Shown one piece after another: positions 8,729-17,957 of a stretch of DNA of 64,000 nt. Every line of letters starts with the position of its first letter. Positions within the stretch are counted from its first letter, which is position 1. A program made the position numbers and the translations under genes. The stretch is from Flavobacterium sp. (GTDB taxonomy: Bacteria > Bacteroidota > Bacteroidia > Flavobacteriales > Flavobacteriaceae): NCBI RefSeq assembly GCF_029945805.1, contig NZ_JAQSDH010000052.1:1-64000 (forward strand), in the 5' to 3' direction. The notes under the pieces are model-generated. The model saw only the letters and a program-made list of their open reading frames with translations. It ran no database searches and was not told the DNA's origin.

Positions 8729-8746
8729 CACTCCAATTTTAAGTCT

Positions 8747-10048
8747 ATGAGAACTAAGTCATTAAAGAAAAATAAAATCAATGTCATCACACTTGGATGT
8801 TCCAAAAACACTTACGACAGTGAAGTTTTGATGGGACAATTAAAAGCAAGCGGAAAAGATGTGGTGCACGAACAAGAAGGTAACATTGTAGTTATCAACA
8901 CTTGTGGCTTTATTGACAATGCTAAAGCAGAATCGGTAAATACCATTTTGGAATACGCAGACAAGAAAGAAAGAGGCTTAGTAGATAAAGTTTTCGTTAC
9001 CGGATGTTTGTCTGAAAGATACCGTCCCGACTTAGAAAAAGAAATTCCAAATGTGGATCAATATTTCGGAACCACTGAATTACCGCTTTTATTAAAAGCG
9101 CTTGGTGCCGATTACAAGCATGAATTGCTGGGCGAACGATTGACTACGACTCCAAAAAACTATGCTTATTTAAAAATCGCAGAAGGGTGTGATAGACCGT
9201 GTAGTTTTTGTGCCATTCCGCTTATGCGTGGAAAGCATGTATCTCAAACCATTGAAAAATTGGTCAAAGAAGCTGAAGGTTTGGCTAAAAATGGCGTGAA
9301 AGAATTGATTCTAATAGCTCAAGATTTGACGTATTACGGATTGGATTTATACAAAAAAAGAAACCTTGCTGAACTATTAGAAAACTTAGTAAAGGTCGAA
9401 GGTATTGAATGGATTCGTTTGCACTATGCTTTCCCAACAGGTTTTCCGATGGATGTTTTAGAATTGATGAAACGCGAACCTAAAATCTGTAATTATATCG
9501 ATATTCCGTTGCAACATATTTCAGATAACATTCTGAAATCAATGCGTCGCGGAACTACCAAAGAAAAAACGACCAAACTTTTGAAAGAATTCCGTGCAGC
9601 AGTTCCTGGAATGACAATCAGAACGACATTGATTGTTGGTTATCCTGGAGAAACTCAGGAAGATTTTGAAATCATGAGAGACTGGGTTCAAGAAATGAAG
9701 TTTGAAAGATTAGGGTGTTTTGCTTATTCTCATGAAGAAAATACACATGCCTTTTCATTAGAAGATGACGTACCGCATGAAGTAAAACAAGCTCGCGCTA
9801 CTGAGATAATGGACTTACAATCACAGATTTCATGGGATTTAAATCAGGAGAAAGTGGGAGAAATTTTCAAATGCATCATCGATAGAAAAGAAGGTCAATA
9901 CTTTATTGGAAGAACTGAATTCGACAGTCCAGATGTAGATAATGAAGTGCTTATTGATGCTTCAAAGTTCTATGTAAAAACAGGAGAATTTGTCAATATT
10001 AAAATTATTGATGCTACTGAATTTGATCTTTATGGCGAGCCGGCCTAA
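8747..10048 (+). CDS. rimO: Ribosomal protein S12 methylthiotransferase RimO
   Basis: A radical SAM enzyme that methylthiolates the conserved aspartate of ribosomal protein S12. From ATG 8747 the protein has 433 residues, the normal RimO length. The N-terminal UPF0004 domain begins INVITLGCSKNTYDSEVL with the first cluster-binding cysteine, and the radical SAM cluster is AEGCDRPCSFCAIPLMRGKH (CxxxCxxC). A C-terminal TRAM domain ends ATEFDLYGEPA. The substrate-specific EFDLYGE-type tail separates RimO from the tRNA enzyme MiaB. The frame also stays open from an ATG at 8669, but that overlaps the previous terminator and lies upstream of the -7 element, so 8747 is preferred. It converges on the next gene with only 4 bp between stops. 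Confidence 0.95.
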   Translation: MRTKSLKKNKINVITLGCSKNTYDSEVLMGQLKASGKDVVHEQEGNIVVINTCGFIDNAKAESVNTILEYADKKERGLVDKVFVTGCLSERYRPDLEKEIPNVDQYFGTTELPLLLKALGADYKHELLGERLTTTPKNYAYLKIAEGCDRPCSFCAIPLMRGKHVSQTIEKLVKEAEGLAKNGVKELILIAQDLTYYGLDLYKKRNLAELLENLVKVEGIEWIRLHYAFPTGFPMDVLELMKREPKICNYIDIPLQHISDNILKSMRRGTTKEKTTKLLKEFRAAVPGMTIRTTLIVGYPGETQEDFEIMRDWVQEMKFERLGCFAYSHEENTHAFSLEDDVPHEVKQARATEIMDLQSQISWDLNQEKVGEIFKCIIDRKEGQYFIGRTEFDSPDVDNEVLIDASKFYVKTGEFVNIKIIDATEFDLYGEPA

Positions 10049-10052
10049 ATAA

Positions 10053-12251
10053 TTATAATAGCAACAAATTTCTTTCTCTCAAGGTATTTAACGGTTTGGA
10101 ATGCCAAAACAATTCAAAATCTTCGAATTGGGTTTCGAAATCAGCTTTAACCTGTGAAAATGTTGTTACTTTTTCATTGGAAAAATGAAGTAAATCAAGT
10201 GTTTTTATCAACCATTCTGCTTTGTCTTTTTCTAATGAAATCTCAACACTTTCTCGTTTATCGTGAAAAGTCAGTTTCATCATTTCCCAAGAATTTCCTT
10301 TTTTAGATTTTGTAAAGGCAGCTGTAATTGGCTTTCCTCCTATCCAAATAACTTTAGCTGTTGGTTTAATATTGAAATCATTTTCTTTTTCGAGACAAGA
10401 AACAATATAATCCGATGGTATTTTTGTATTCGGAATCTTGAAATCAAACCAATCTTGTAATTGGTAATCAAAACAGATACCGTGCATATAATTGAAAAGT
10501 GATTTCTTTAATCCAAAGCTGAATTTATCATGATCAATTCCGGTTTTGTCTTTAAATTGGATGTCATTATTCGCAAAAGTGATGTCATTCGTTTGTGGAA
10601 TAACACCAAATTCTTCTGGAAACATTCCAACCGGACTGTGCGCTGTCATGGCAAACTGATGCCAAAAACCCGATTGAATAATTCCGAGTTCAAACAGTTG
10701 ACGTACCATTTCCAAACTATCAACTGTTTCCTGAACGGTTTGCGTAGGATACCCATACATTAGATACGCATGAACCATAATTCCGGCTTCGGTGAAGTTT
10801 CTGGTAACTTGCGCTACTTGTTCTACGGTTACGCCTTTTTGAATCAGCTCTAATAATCTATCCGAAGCTACTTCTAATCCGCCAGAAACCGCAATACAGC
10901 CCGATTCTTTATATAATTGACAGACATCGGCAGTAAAATTTTTTTCGAAACGAATGTTGGTCCACCAAGAAACCGTAAGTTTTCTACGAAGAATCTCTAA
11001 GGCTACTTCTCGCATTAAAGCCGGAGGCGCAGCTTCATCTACAAAATGGAATCCGTTTTCGCCCGTTTGAGCAATGATTTCTTCCATTCGATCGACCAAA
11101 GTTTTGGCGGCAACAGGTTCGTAAAGTTTGATATAATCTAACGAAATATCACAGAAAGTACATTTTCCCCAGTAGCATCCGTGGGCCATGGTTAGCTTAT
11201 TCCAACGACCATCGCTCCACAAACTGTGCATTGGATTCGCAATTTCAATGACTGAAATATAGTTTTCTAAAAGTAAATCGGAATAATCCGGCGTCCCAAC
11301 TTGACTTTGCTTGTAATCCGATTTTGTAGTGTTGTTTTTGTAAACGACTTCGTTATTTTCGAGAAGAAATGTTCGTTTAAAAAGCACTTCGACAGGCTCA
11401 ATTCGACATACTGCATCAAATAGTAATTCGACGGGTAATTCACCATCATCAAGCGTAATGAAATCGACGAATTCGAAAACACGTTTATCTTTCAAATCTC
11501 GCAGTTCGGTATTGGGAAAACCACCACCCATTGAAATCTTGACTTTGGGATAGTTCTTTTTAATATATTGCGCACAACGGAATGCACTGTATAAATTTCC
11601 CGGAAACGGAACGGAAATCAGCACCAATTTAGGTTCAACTTTCTTTATTGTTTCATCTAAAAGCTGTAATGAAATACCATCAATATAAGTTAATTCGTTT
11701 TGCAGATAGGCATACATTTCGTCAAACGAATTGGCACTTCTACCTAATCGTTCGGCATAGCGGCTGAAGCCAAAGTTTTCATCGATACATTCTTTGATAA
11801 AATCGGATAGATCTTCGAGATATAATGTGGCTAAATGTTTCGCTTTGTCTTGCATTCCCATGGAACCAAATGCCCAATCCATATCGTCTAACTGTTCGAA
11901 ACGCGAAGCTTCCGGAAGAAAATTTCCGGCGCAAATTTGACGTGCTAAGGTTTGATTTTTTCCCTGTAGAAATTCTATTACGGCATCTATTGTGTTGATG
12001 TATTCTTGCTTTAAAGAATAGATTCGCTGTAAGTTTTGATGCTGAATAAAAGCATCCTGATTGTTTTCAGCATTTAAAAATATATCCGTTAAACCTTGCT
12101 TTGAAAATAGTTCCAGAATCACTTCTATGCCCAAATCCATTTGAAAAGCGGATATGCCCTTCGTGTTCAAAAAACCTTTTATATAAGCCGTAGCCGGATA
12201 AGGTGTATTGAGTTGCGTGAATGGCGGCGTGATTAATAGAATGTCTTTCAT
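10053..12251 (-). CDS. B12-binding-domain radical SAM protein with CX4CX2C cluster motif
   Basis: This large (732-residue) radical SAM enzyme has an unknown substrate. The N-terminus MKDILLITPPFTQLNTPYPA is the typical start of a cobalamin-binding (B12-binding) domain, with KVKISMGGGFPN around residues 237-247 as part of the Rossmann-like fold. The radical SAM cysteines are Cys359, Cys364 and Cys367 in AHGCYWGKCTFCD, a CX4CX2C spacing rather than the classic CX3CX2C. An elongated C-terminal region (about 560-732) has no motif I recognise. Such B12 radical SAM proteins commonly methylate or rearrange unactivated carbons. The gene follows an XRE-type regulator with a 22-bp gap and may be cotranscribed with it, although a TAATTTTG element at 12269-12276 suggests its own promoter. 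Confidence 0.85.
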   Translation of the reverse strand: MKDILLITPPFTQLNTPYPATAYIKGFLNTKGISAFQMDLGIEVILELFSKQGLTDIFLNAENNQDAFIQHQNLQRIYSLKQEYINTIDAVIEFLQGKNQTLARQICAGNFLPEASRFEQLDDMDWAFGSMGMQDKAKHLATLYLEDLSDFIKECIDENFGFSRYAERLGRSANSFDEMYAYLQNELTYIDGISLQLLDETIKKVEPKLVLISVPFPGNLYSAFRCAQYIKKNYPKVKISMGGGFPNTELRDLKDKRVFEFVDFITLDDGELPVELLFDAVCRIEPVEVLFKRTFLLENNEVVYKNNTTKSDYKQSQVGTPDYSDLLLENYISVIEIANPMHSLWSDGRWNKLTMAHGCYWGKCTFCDISLDYIKLYEPVAAKTLVDRMEEIIAQTGENGFHFVDEAAPPALMREVALEILRRKLTVSWWTNIRFEKNFTADVCQLYKESGCIAVSGGLEVASDRLLELIQKGVTVEQVAQVTRNFTEAGIMVHAYLMYGYPTQTVQETVDSLEMVRQLFELGIIQSGFWHQFAMTAHSPVGMFPEEFGVIPQTNDITFANNDIQFKDKTGIDHDKFSFGLKKSLFNYMHGICFDYQLQDWFDFKIPNTKIPSDYIVSCLEKENDFNIKPTAKVIWIGGKPITAAFTKSKKGNSWEMMKLTFHDKRESVEISLEKDKAEWLIKTLDLLHFSNEKVTTFSQVKADFETQFEDFELFWHSKPLNTLRERNLLLL

Positions 12252-12268
12252 TAGGTTTTATTGACAGG

Positions 12269-12276
12269 CAAAATTA
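12269..12276 (-). promoter_or_regulatory. Possible -7 element for the radical SAM gene
   Basis: The minus strand reads TAATTTTG, a perfect TAnnTTTG match 17 bases before the ATG at 12251. It overlaps the stop codon of the XRE gene, and no -33 TTG is evident. Confidence 0.4.
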
Positions 12277-12618
12277 CTCCATATTTTTGATGATGTCATG
12301 TATTTGCTGAATTTTATCGGCAGACAAGCTGTTAATTTTTCCGAGTATTTCATTTGTGATTTCGGGTTTTGTGAGTGTATTTAAGGCGTGATCTTTTGGA
12401 AGATTGTCCTTTGAATTGGGTCGAAAGTCAAAGATGTCGTTGGGTGTACAATTGAAATCTTTACAGAACTTCTCGAGTCTTACAAGGTTAATCTGCTCTA
12501 CCCTATTGTTGGTTAGCTTGGTTGCATAACCTGCGGAATATCCAGTATTGCAGAGGTAGCTAAACGGTTTATTGATTCCTTTCAATTGGAAAATGCGGAC
12601 GAAGTTAAAGTACAGCAT
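12274..12618 (-). CDS. Small XRE/Cro-CI-type helix-turn-helix protein
   Basis: The 114-residue protein appears to be a DNA-binding regulator. The segment with LVRLEKFCKDFNCTPNDIFDF (about residues 45-65) is the C-terminal half of a Cro/CI-type HTH of the HTH_26 kind, in which the final helices read 'L..i...l.c.p.diF.f'. The preceding GYSAGYATKLTNNR segment fits the recognition helix region. The C-terminal tail (ITNEILGKINSLSADKIQQIHDIIK) resembles a short dimerisation helix. It lies immediately upstream of the B12 radical SAM gene in the same orientation, and 75 bp from an array of ten 21-bp repeats that could be its operator. That link is inference. Confidence 0.75.
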   Translation of the reverse strand: MLYFNFVRIFQLKGINKPFSYLCNTGYSAGYATKLTNNRVEQINLVRLEKFCKDFNCTPNDIFDFRPNSKDNLPKDHALNTLTKPEITNEILGKINSLSADKIQQIHDIIKNME

Positions 12619-13104
12619 GGTTAATTATTTTAAATTTTGAATTCTAAATTTTAAATTACACTTGATAAAGTTATAAAATTATTCGTAAGATGTACTAATA
12701 AATACGCTATAAGCACTAATTAATACGCTATAAATATAAATAAATACGCTTAAATCATTAATAAATAAACTATAACTACCAATATATACTCTTAAAATAT
12801 AAATAAATACGTTTCAAGTATTAATAAATACACTTTAAATAGTAATATACACGCTATAACTATTAATAAACAAATTATAAGTATTAATAAATACACTGTA
12901 AATAAGAATAAAGTGCCATTTACTAATAATCTTTATTTGATTAGGATGCTATGAGGATAAAAATCAAGTATTTAGTTCTGTAGAAAGTTTTAAAAATACT
13001 GAAAATATAGTATTAAAACGAGATGTCTTTTGTAGAATTCATTGAAATATATGAATCAGTATGTAAGTAAAATTGTTACTTTTACATCGTTTTAAAACAC
13101 ATTT
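12619..13104. other. AT-rich intergenic region holding the repeat array
   Basis: This 486-base gap contains no credible coding sequence. The central part (12693-12902) is the 21-bp tandem array described separately, and 12672-12692 may be a decayed extra unit in the same register. To the right is a short inverted repeat AATACT/AGTATT (12995-13000 and 13009-13014) and TACTTTTA (13077-13084), a one-mismatch -7 element 21 bases before the adhesin ATG. Confidence 0.7.
12693..12902. repeat. Ten-copy 21-bp AT-rich tandem repeat
   Basis: Ten consecutive units of exactly 21 bp run without a single indel, starting at 12693, 12714, 12735, 12756, 12777, 12798, 12819, 12840, 12861 and 12882. The consensus is TATTAATAAATAC followed by RCTWTAAN. 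Positions 2, 5, 6, 7, 10, 12, 16, 19 and 20 are invariant in all ten copies, and other positions vary independently. The unit equals two turns of B-DNA, so any bound protein would face the same side in every copy and A/T runs are phased. A partial degenerate eleventh unit (TAAGAATAAA) follows at 12903. The array lies between the divergent XRE gene and the T9SS adhesin gene. Confidence 0.9.
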
Positions 13105-16100
13105 ATGAAACAATCTGTAGTTATTTTTATTTTCTTAATTAGTTCGGTACTGACTGCGCAAAAACAGTCTACTGTTGGTTTTATTGAAAATAAAGGTCAG
13201 ATTGTTGACCAAAATAGTAATCCCAACGACAATGTAAAATACCTGTTGAACACTAATGGTCTTAACGTTCAATTGCGGAAAAATGGATTTTCGTATGATG
13301 TATATGAATCTAAAAAGATTGCTTTAACTCAAAAAGAGCAACAAAGGACTCGCACTTCATCTTTACCAAAAGATGATAACTTACTAAATCGGAATTATAA
13401 ATTAGAATATCGTTTTCATCGGATTGACATTGATTTTGTTAATTCTAATCAGGCTGTAAAGCTAGTTTCAGAAGGTAAATCAACGGATTATGATAATTAT
13501 TACAATGTAGTTTCTAAACCAGATGGTATTTTGAATGTTCATAAATTTCAAAAAGTAACTTATATTAATATTTATCCGAATATTGATGTTGTGTTTTTTG
13601 TTCCAGAGGATCAATCGAAACCTGTTGAATATAATTTTATTGTTAAGCCCAATGGTAAAATTGCTGACATTCAGATGAAATTTAATGGTGCTAAAACGGA
13701 GTTGGTTGATGATAAGATTAAGATGAATCTTCGTTTTGGTGCAATGGAAGAGACTTTACCATTGAGTTGGACTGATGAGGATAAGAAAGAGGTTGGCATC
13801 AATTATAAAAAAATCAGCAAGAATGTTTATGGCTTTGCATCGGATGAAAATATTGAAGGCAAGAAAGTTGTTATTGACCCGGTCCCTAATAGATTATGGG
13901 GAACTTATTATGGCGGTAGTAACATGGAAAATTATACTAAAACATTGAATATTGACAGTAATGACAATGTTATTTCAAGTGGTGAGACCTATAGTAATAA
14001 CAACATAGCAACATCAGGATCATTTCAAAGTACTAACACTACAGGCTCTGAGACTGGATGTCTGATCAAGTTTAATTCTAATGGTCAGAGGCTATGGTCA
14101 ACTTATATAAGAAACATTATATATGCTACACAAATTCTAGATATTGCTGTTTCAAATCAGAATGAGATCTATGCAGTAGGATATACATGGGATCAGGACG
14201 GTTTATCCAATAATATAACTACTCCAGGAGTTCATAAACAATTTGGGTCTGCGTTTTCCAGAGAAGGATTTATACTAAAATTTGATTCAAATGGACAACG
14301 AATTTGGGGCACATTTTATGGTGGTGAACGTTTTGACGAAATAAGAACTATCTCTATCGATGCTAATCAGGATTTAATAATAGCAGGTTCAACATATAGT
14401 GTGAATGGAATTGCAACGCCTGGCGCATTTCAAGCTGTAAATACTAACTCTATATCCGACCCTTTAGGATTTTTTGCAAAGTTTAATTCTAATGGTTCTC
14501 TCCTGAGTGGTAGTTACTTTACTGTTGTAATAAGCCACAGCACAATTGACTATGAAAATAAAATTTATTTTGCAGGTCAATCAAATTCTATTGTTCCAAA
14601 TATTGCTACTCCACTTGCTCATCAAACTACTCGCAATTTTGTTGATGGTTATCTTATCAAGTTTGATGAAAACTGGAATAGGTTGTGGTGCACGTATTAT
14701 GGAGGGAATGCCTCATTTTATATTTCAGTTTCCGATTATTATGATCAAATAATGGGTTTAGGGGTAGACATTTTAAACAACGTTTATCTCATTGGACAAA
14801 CTAATAGTATTGATGGCATTGCTACAAATGGCTCATATAAATCTACTCAAGTTGTAAACGGTGTCGATTGCTTTATAGCAAAGTTTAATAAAAATGGAGT
14901 TAGACAATGGGGAACTTATTTTGGATCTGACTCTTTTTTTAATGATTATTGTAATGATGGTTTTGTTTCTGATAATGGAGATGTATATTTAGGTGCAACG
15001 ACACGAAATCCAAATCTTGCAACACCTAATTCTTTTCAGACTACTTCTAACGGAATTGATACAGGACTACTTACTAAATTTAATACTAATGGGCAACTTA
15101 TCTGGTCAACCTATTATGGTGGAAATTATGGAGACAATATACAGAATGTTGCTTTTAAAGATGGTAACATATACATATCAGGAGCTGGAGGCAGTAGTAG
15201 TTTAGGCACTTCAGGAACATATATGCCTACCAGTCTTGGTGGTGATTTTTTTATAGCAAAATTTACAGATTGTTTTTCATCTCCTGTAGTCAATTCGGTA
15301 CCAGACATTTGCCTTAATGGCAACATCAATCTTACGGCATCGGGTGGTACAAATTATAGTTGGACAGGTCCAAATGGGTTTACATCAAATCTACAGAATC
15401 CTGTTATATTGAATGCTAATTCCAGTCAAAGTGGACAATATTCATGTGCTATAACAGGAACCGGTGGTTGTGATACTACAATTTCTATCAATGTTCTTGT
15501 TGGTGACGCGACTAAACCTGTACCTGATGCTTCTATACTTCCGACTATAAACGGTGATTGTACTACTGTTATTTCTGTACCAACCGCTACAGACAATTGC
15601 GCCGGAAGTATTAATGGAACTACAACAAATCCGTTAAGTTATTCTTTACCTGGTAATTATACAGTCACTTGGAGTTATAATGATGGTAATGGAAACATCG
15701 AAACTCAGACTCAAAATGTTGTTATAAGTGCAGTTAGTTTACCAACAGCTGCGAGCTCTCAACAATTCTGTATTCAGCAAAATGCTACTTTAAATGATAT
15801 TGCTATAACAGGTCAAAATATAAAATGGTATGATGCTGCAAGTGGCGGAAATTTGTTAGCAGTGACTACTATTTTGCAAGATGGTATTTCTTATTACGCT
15901 TCGCAAACGGTTAGTGGCTGCGAAAGTTTAAGAGTTCCTGTGACTATTGCTATTCAAAATACAATATCTCCGACAGGGACAAACCAATCTTTTTGTGCCA
16001 CTCAGAATGCTACTTTGAATGATGTTATTGTAAGTGCAACGCTAGTTAAATGGTATGCTTCTCCAACAAGTACAATTGAACTTGCAAGTTCTACACTATT

Positions 16101-17157
16101 GGCTGATGCTACAACCTATTATGCTACTCAGACTTTAAACGGTTGTGAAAGTGTTGGACGGGTTGCAATTACCATTAGTTTGATTTATAGTTTGAATGCC
16201 GTAAATGGTACCGCATTTATTTGTGACAACCAAAATAACGGTAACGAAACGGTTGATATGTCTTTGTTAACTCAACTTATGGCTAGTTTGGCAGGAAATA
16301 CATTTACCTATTACTCTTCATCAAATGGTGCAAATAATCTTATTCCATCTGAACAATTACCAACAAACAATACTATCTTTTTGGGGCAAACAATAATTTA
16401 TGTCAGAATTGACAATGTAAATGGATGCTATCAGGTGGTAGAACTGGAATTGACTATGGTGAGTATCCCAGTAATTATAATGCCTGACGAATTTGCTTTT
16501 TGTGAAGGAAGAAGTGTAACAATTACGGCTCCCCCCGGATTTGACTTCACTGTTTGGTCTACAAATGTCAGCGCACCATCAATAACTGTTAATCAAGCTG
16601 GTGATTATTGGCTAACCGTTGGAAACACCTATACCTATGCTGCCTGTACTACAACAAAGAATTTTAGCGTAGTAGTTTCTAACGCGCCACTCATATCATC
16701 AATAGATATTGTAGACTGGACCGATAACCAAGATAGTATTACCGTAAACTTGAGTGCAGATAGTTTGGGCGACTACGAATATTCTATTGATGGTGAAACG
16801 TTTCAAAACAGTTCTATATTTAACCGATTGGTTAACGGAAATTATACTGTAACCGTTCGCGATAAAAATGGTTGTGGAGAGGCAACTAAAGAAGTTTATA
16901 TACTGAATTACCCAAAATTTTTCACACCAAATGGTGATGGATACAACGACAATTGGTACATAAGGTTTTCTTCATTTGAACCCAACTTTGAAGTAAAAAT
17001 ATTTGACCGTTACGGTAAATTATTAAAAGTAATGGATAATAAAGAGTTCTGGGATGGAACTTTCAATGGAAAACTAATGCCATCAGATGACTATTGGTTT
17101 AACGTTATTAGATATAACGGAAAAATTCACAAAGGACATTTTGCTCTAAAACGATAG
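13105..17157 (+). CDS. Large T9SS type B surface protein with beta-propeller (SBBP) and Ig-like repeats
   Basis: A secreted or surface-attached protein of 1350 residues, probably an adhesin or gliding/biofilm-related factor. A signal peptide (residues 1-18, ending LTAQ) is followed by a conserved N-terminal domain beginning GFIENKGQ. Between about 265 and 725 lie SBBP-type beta-propeller repeats recognisable by W(G/S)TYYGG starts and 'GDxY.xGxT' blades. Then come an Ig-like domain (725-800), an HYR-like domain with TDNCAGS (800-875), two near-duplicate Ig-like units containing 'KWY..' and 'YYATQT..GCES' (880-1028), and a SprB-like unit ending GNYTVTVRDKNGCG. The C-terminal 80 residues (FFTPNGDGYNDNW...GKLMPSDDYWF) are the CHU_C/gliding-motility-associated sorting domain, T9SS type B. 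It is preceded by the 21-bp repeat array. Confidence 0.9.
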   Translation: MKQSVVIFIFLISSVLTAQKQSTVGFIENKGQIVDQNSNPNDNVKYLLNTNGLNVQLRKNGFSYDVYESKKIALTQKEQQRTRTSSLPKDDNLLNRNYKLEYRFHRIDIDFVNSNQAVKLVSEGKSTDYDNYYNVVSKPDGILNVHKFQKVTYINIYPNIDVVFFVPEDQSKPVEYNFIVKPNGKIADIQMKFNGAKTELVDDKIKMNLRFGAMEETLPLSWTDEDKKEVGINYKKISKNVYGFASDENIEGKKVVIDPVPNRLWGTYYGGSNMENYTKTLNIDSNDNVISSGETYSNNNIATSGSFQSTNTTGSETGCLIKFNSNGQRLWSTYIRNIIYATQILDIAVSNQNEIYAVGYTWDQDGLSNNITTPGVHKQFGSAFSREGFILKFDSNGQRIWGTFYGGERFDEIRTISIDANQDLIIAGSTYSVNGIATPGAFQAVNTNSISDPLGFFAKFNSNGSLLSGSYFTVVISHSTIDYENKIYFAGQSNSIVPNIATPLAHQTTRNFVDGYLIKFDENWNRLWCTYYGGNASFYISVSDYYDQIMGLGVDILNNVYLIGQTNSIDGIATNGSYKSTQVVNGVDCFIAKFNKNGVRQWGTYFGSDSFFNDYCNDGFVSDNGDVYLGATTRNPNLATPNSFQTTSNGIDTGLLTKFNTNGQLIWSTYYGGNYGDNIQNVAFKDGNIYISGAGGSSSLGTSGTYMPTSLGGDFFIAKFTDCFSSPVVNSVPDICLNGNINLTASGGTNYSWTGPNGFTSNLQNPVILNANSSQSGQYSCAITGTGGCDTTISINVLVGDATKPVPDASILPTINGDCTTVISVPTATDNCAGSINGTTTNPLSYSLPGNYTVTWSYNDGNGNIETQTQNVVISAVSLPTAASSQQFCIQQNATLNDIAITGQNIKWYDAASGGNLLAVTTILQDGISYYASQTVSGCESLRVPVTIAIQNTISPTGTNQSFCATQNATLNDVIVSATLVKWYASPTSTIELASSTLLADATTYYATQTLNGCESVGRVAITISLIYSLNAVNGTAFICDNQNNGNETVDMSLLTQLMASLAGNTFTYYSSSNGANNLIPSEQLPTNNTIFLGQTIIYVRIDNVNGCYQVVELELTMVSIPVIIMPDEFAFCEGRSVTITAPPGFDFTVWSTNVSAPSITVNQAGDYWLTVGNTYTYAACTTTKNFSVVVSNAPLISSIDIVDWTDNQDSITVNLSADSLGDYEYSIDGETFQNSSIFNRLVNGNYTVTVRDKNGCGEATKEVYILNYPKFFTPNGDGYNDNWYIRFSSFEPNFEVKIFDRYGKLLKVMDNKEFWDGTFNGKLMPSDDYWFNVIRYNGKIHKGHFALKR

Positions 17158-17160
17158 AAA

Positions 17161-17877
17161 TTACTTAGTTTCCTCTTTTTTTCTTGCAGCATAAAAGTCA
17201 TTCAGTTTCTTTCCGTACAATGATTTAGAAACCTTTGGTGTCATTGATTTTTGGATAGTATCCAAATATTTAAGATTGATATCATAAATCTCAGCTAATG
17301 CCACATAAGGTGCGACTTCGTAATCTCCGTTATTTACAGCAAAGTTGGTAGTGTAAAGGTATTTTCGTTTTAGAATACTCTTTTGTTCCTCTTCAATTTT
17401 ATTCATTTCATCTACCTTATTCTCTTTGTACGCCATAAGCTTTTTCTGGATAAGTGTTAAATCTTGATCTACATATCTTGAAATTACTTTTCGGTATTCG
17501 TCATAAAGTTCTTGATTTTTGGATCCCGTAATTTTGGCATCGGCAGTAAAAAAATCCAATGAGGTTTCGATATTCATTTTTCCTTTTTCGGCAAAGAACG
17601 TAATGTTATTATCTACAGAATTGCTAACTCCACGATCTAAAAACAGGTATAACATTTCTGGAGAATCTAAATCAAATTCGCTTGTAAAATGAGAATCTCC
17701 ATTAATTTTTATCGTATCAATAGCTACCAACGTAGTATCTTTTATTCTCTGAATGTATAAAGTTCCGTTTTTCAAACCTTTAATATTTCCCGTAAGGACA
17801 AAGTTTTTAATTGATTCTTTTTCGTTGCAAGAAGTTAAAATAAGAATTGAAAAGAGTGCGAATATCGATTTGTACAT
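17161..17877 (-). CDS. DUF4369-containing lipoprotein
   Basis: A predicted lipoprotein of unknown function. From the ATG at 17877 it begins MYKSIFALFSILILTSCNEKE, a lipoprotein signal with Cys at residue 17. A further in-frame ATG at 17895 adds only six residues and weakens the signal peptide, so the shorter start is preferred. The segment FVLTGNIKGLKNGTLYIQRIKD with later INGDSHFTSEF is the typical DUF4369 beta-sandwich, often found at the N-terminus of Bacteroidota thioredoxin-like lipoproteins. Here no CxxC thioredoxin domain follows; the rest is a helical Lys/Glu-rich region. Its stop is 3 bp from the stop of the convergent adhesin gene. Confidence 0.75.
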   Translation of the reverse strand: MYKSIFALFSILILTSCNEKESIKNFVLTGNIKGLKNGTLYIQRIKDTTLVAIDTIKINGDSHFTSEFDLDSPEMLYLFLDRGVSNSVDNNITFFAEKGKMNIETSLDFFTADAKITGSKNQELYDEYRKVISRYVDQDLTLIQKKLMAYKENKVDEMNKIEEEQKSILKRKYLYTTNFAVNNGDYEVAPYVALAEIYDINLKYLDTIQKSMTPKVSKSLYGKKLNDFYAARKKEETK

Positions 17878-17907
17878 GGATGTTATTTTTGGCAATAATA
17901 CTAAAAA

Positions 17908-17940
17908 AAATCCTCAATCTGACGAACAAATTGAGGATTT
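17908..17940 (-). terminator. Intrinsic terminator after the M61 peptidase gene
   Basis: On the minus strand an 11-bp perfect stem (17930-17940 with 17908-17918, core ATCCTCAAT) is followed by eight T, 17 bases after the peptidase stop codon. Confidence 0.8.
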
Positions 17941-17957
17941 CAATACTATTTTTTAGA

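Noticed and set aside
8669..8746. N-terminal extension of rimO
   Set aside because: It overlaps the previous gene's terminator and the rimO -7 element and does not look like RimO sequence.
12693..12902. CRISPR array
   Set aside because: The 21-bp units are contiguous with no unique spacers between them, and no cas gene is nearby.
12693..12902. Replication origin iterons
   Set aside because: There is no rep gene, dnaA or DnaA-box cluster in the window; the array lies between ordinary chromosomal genes.
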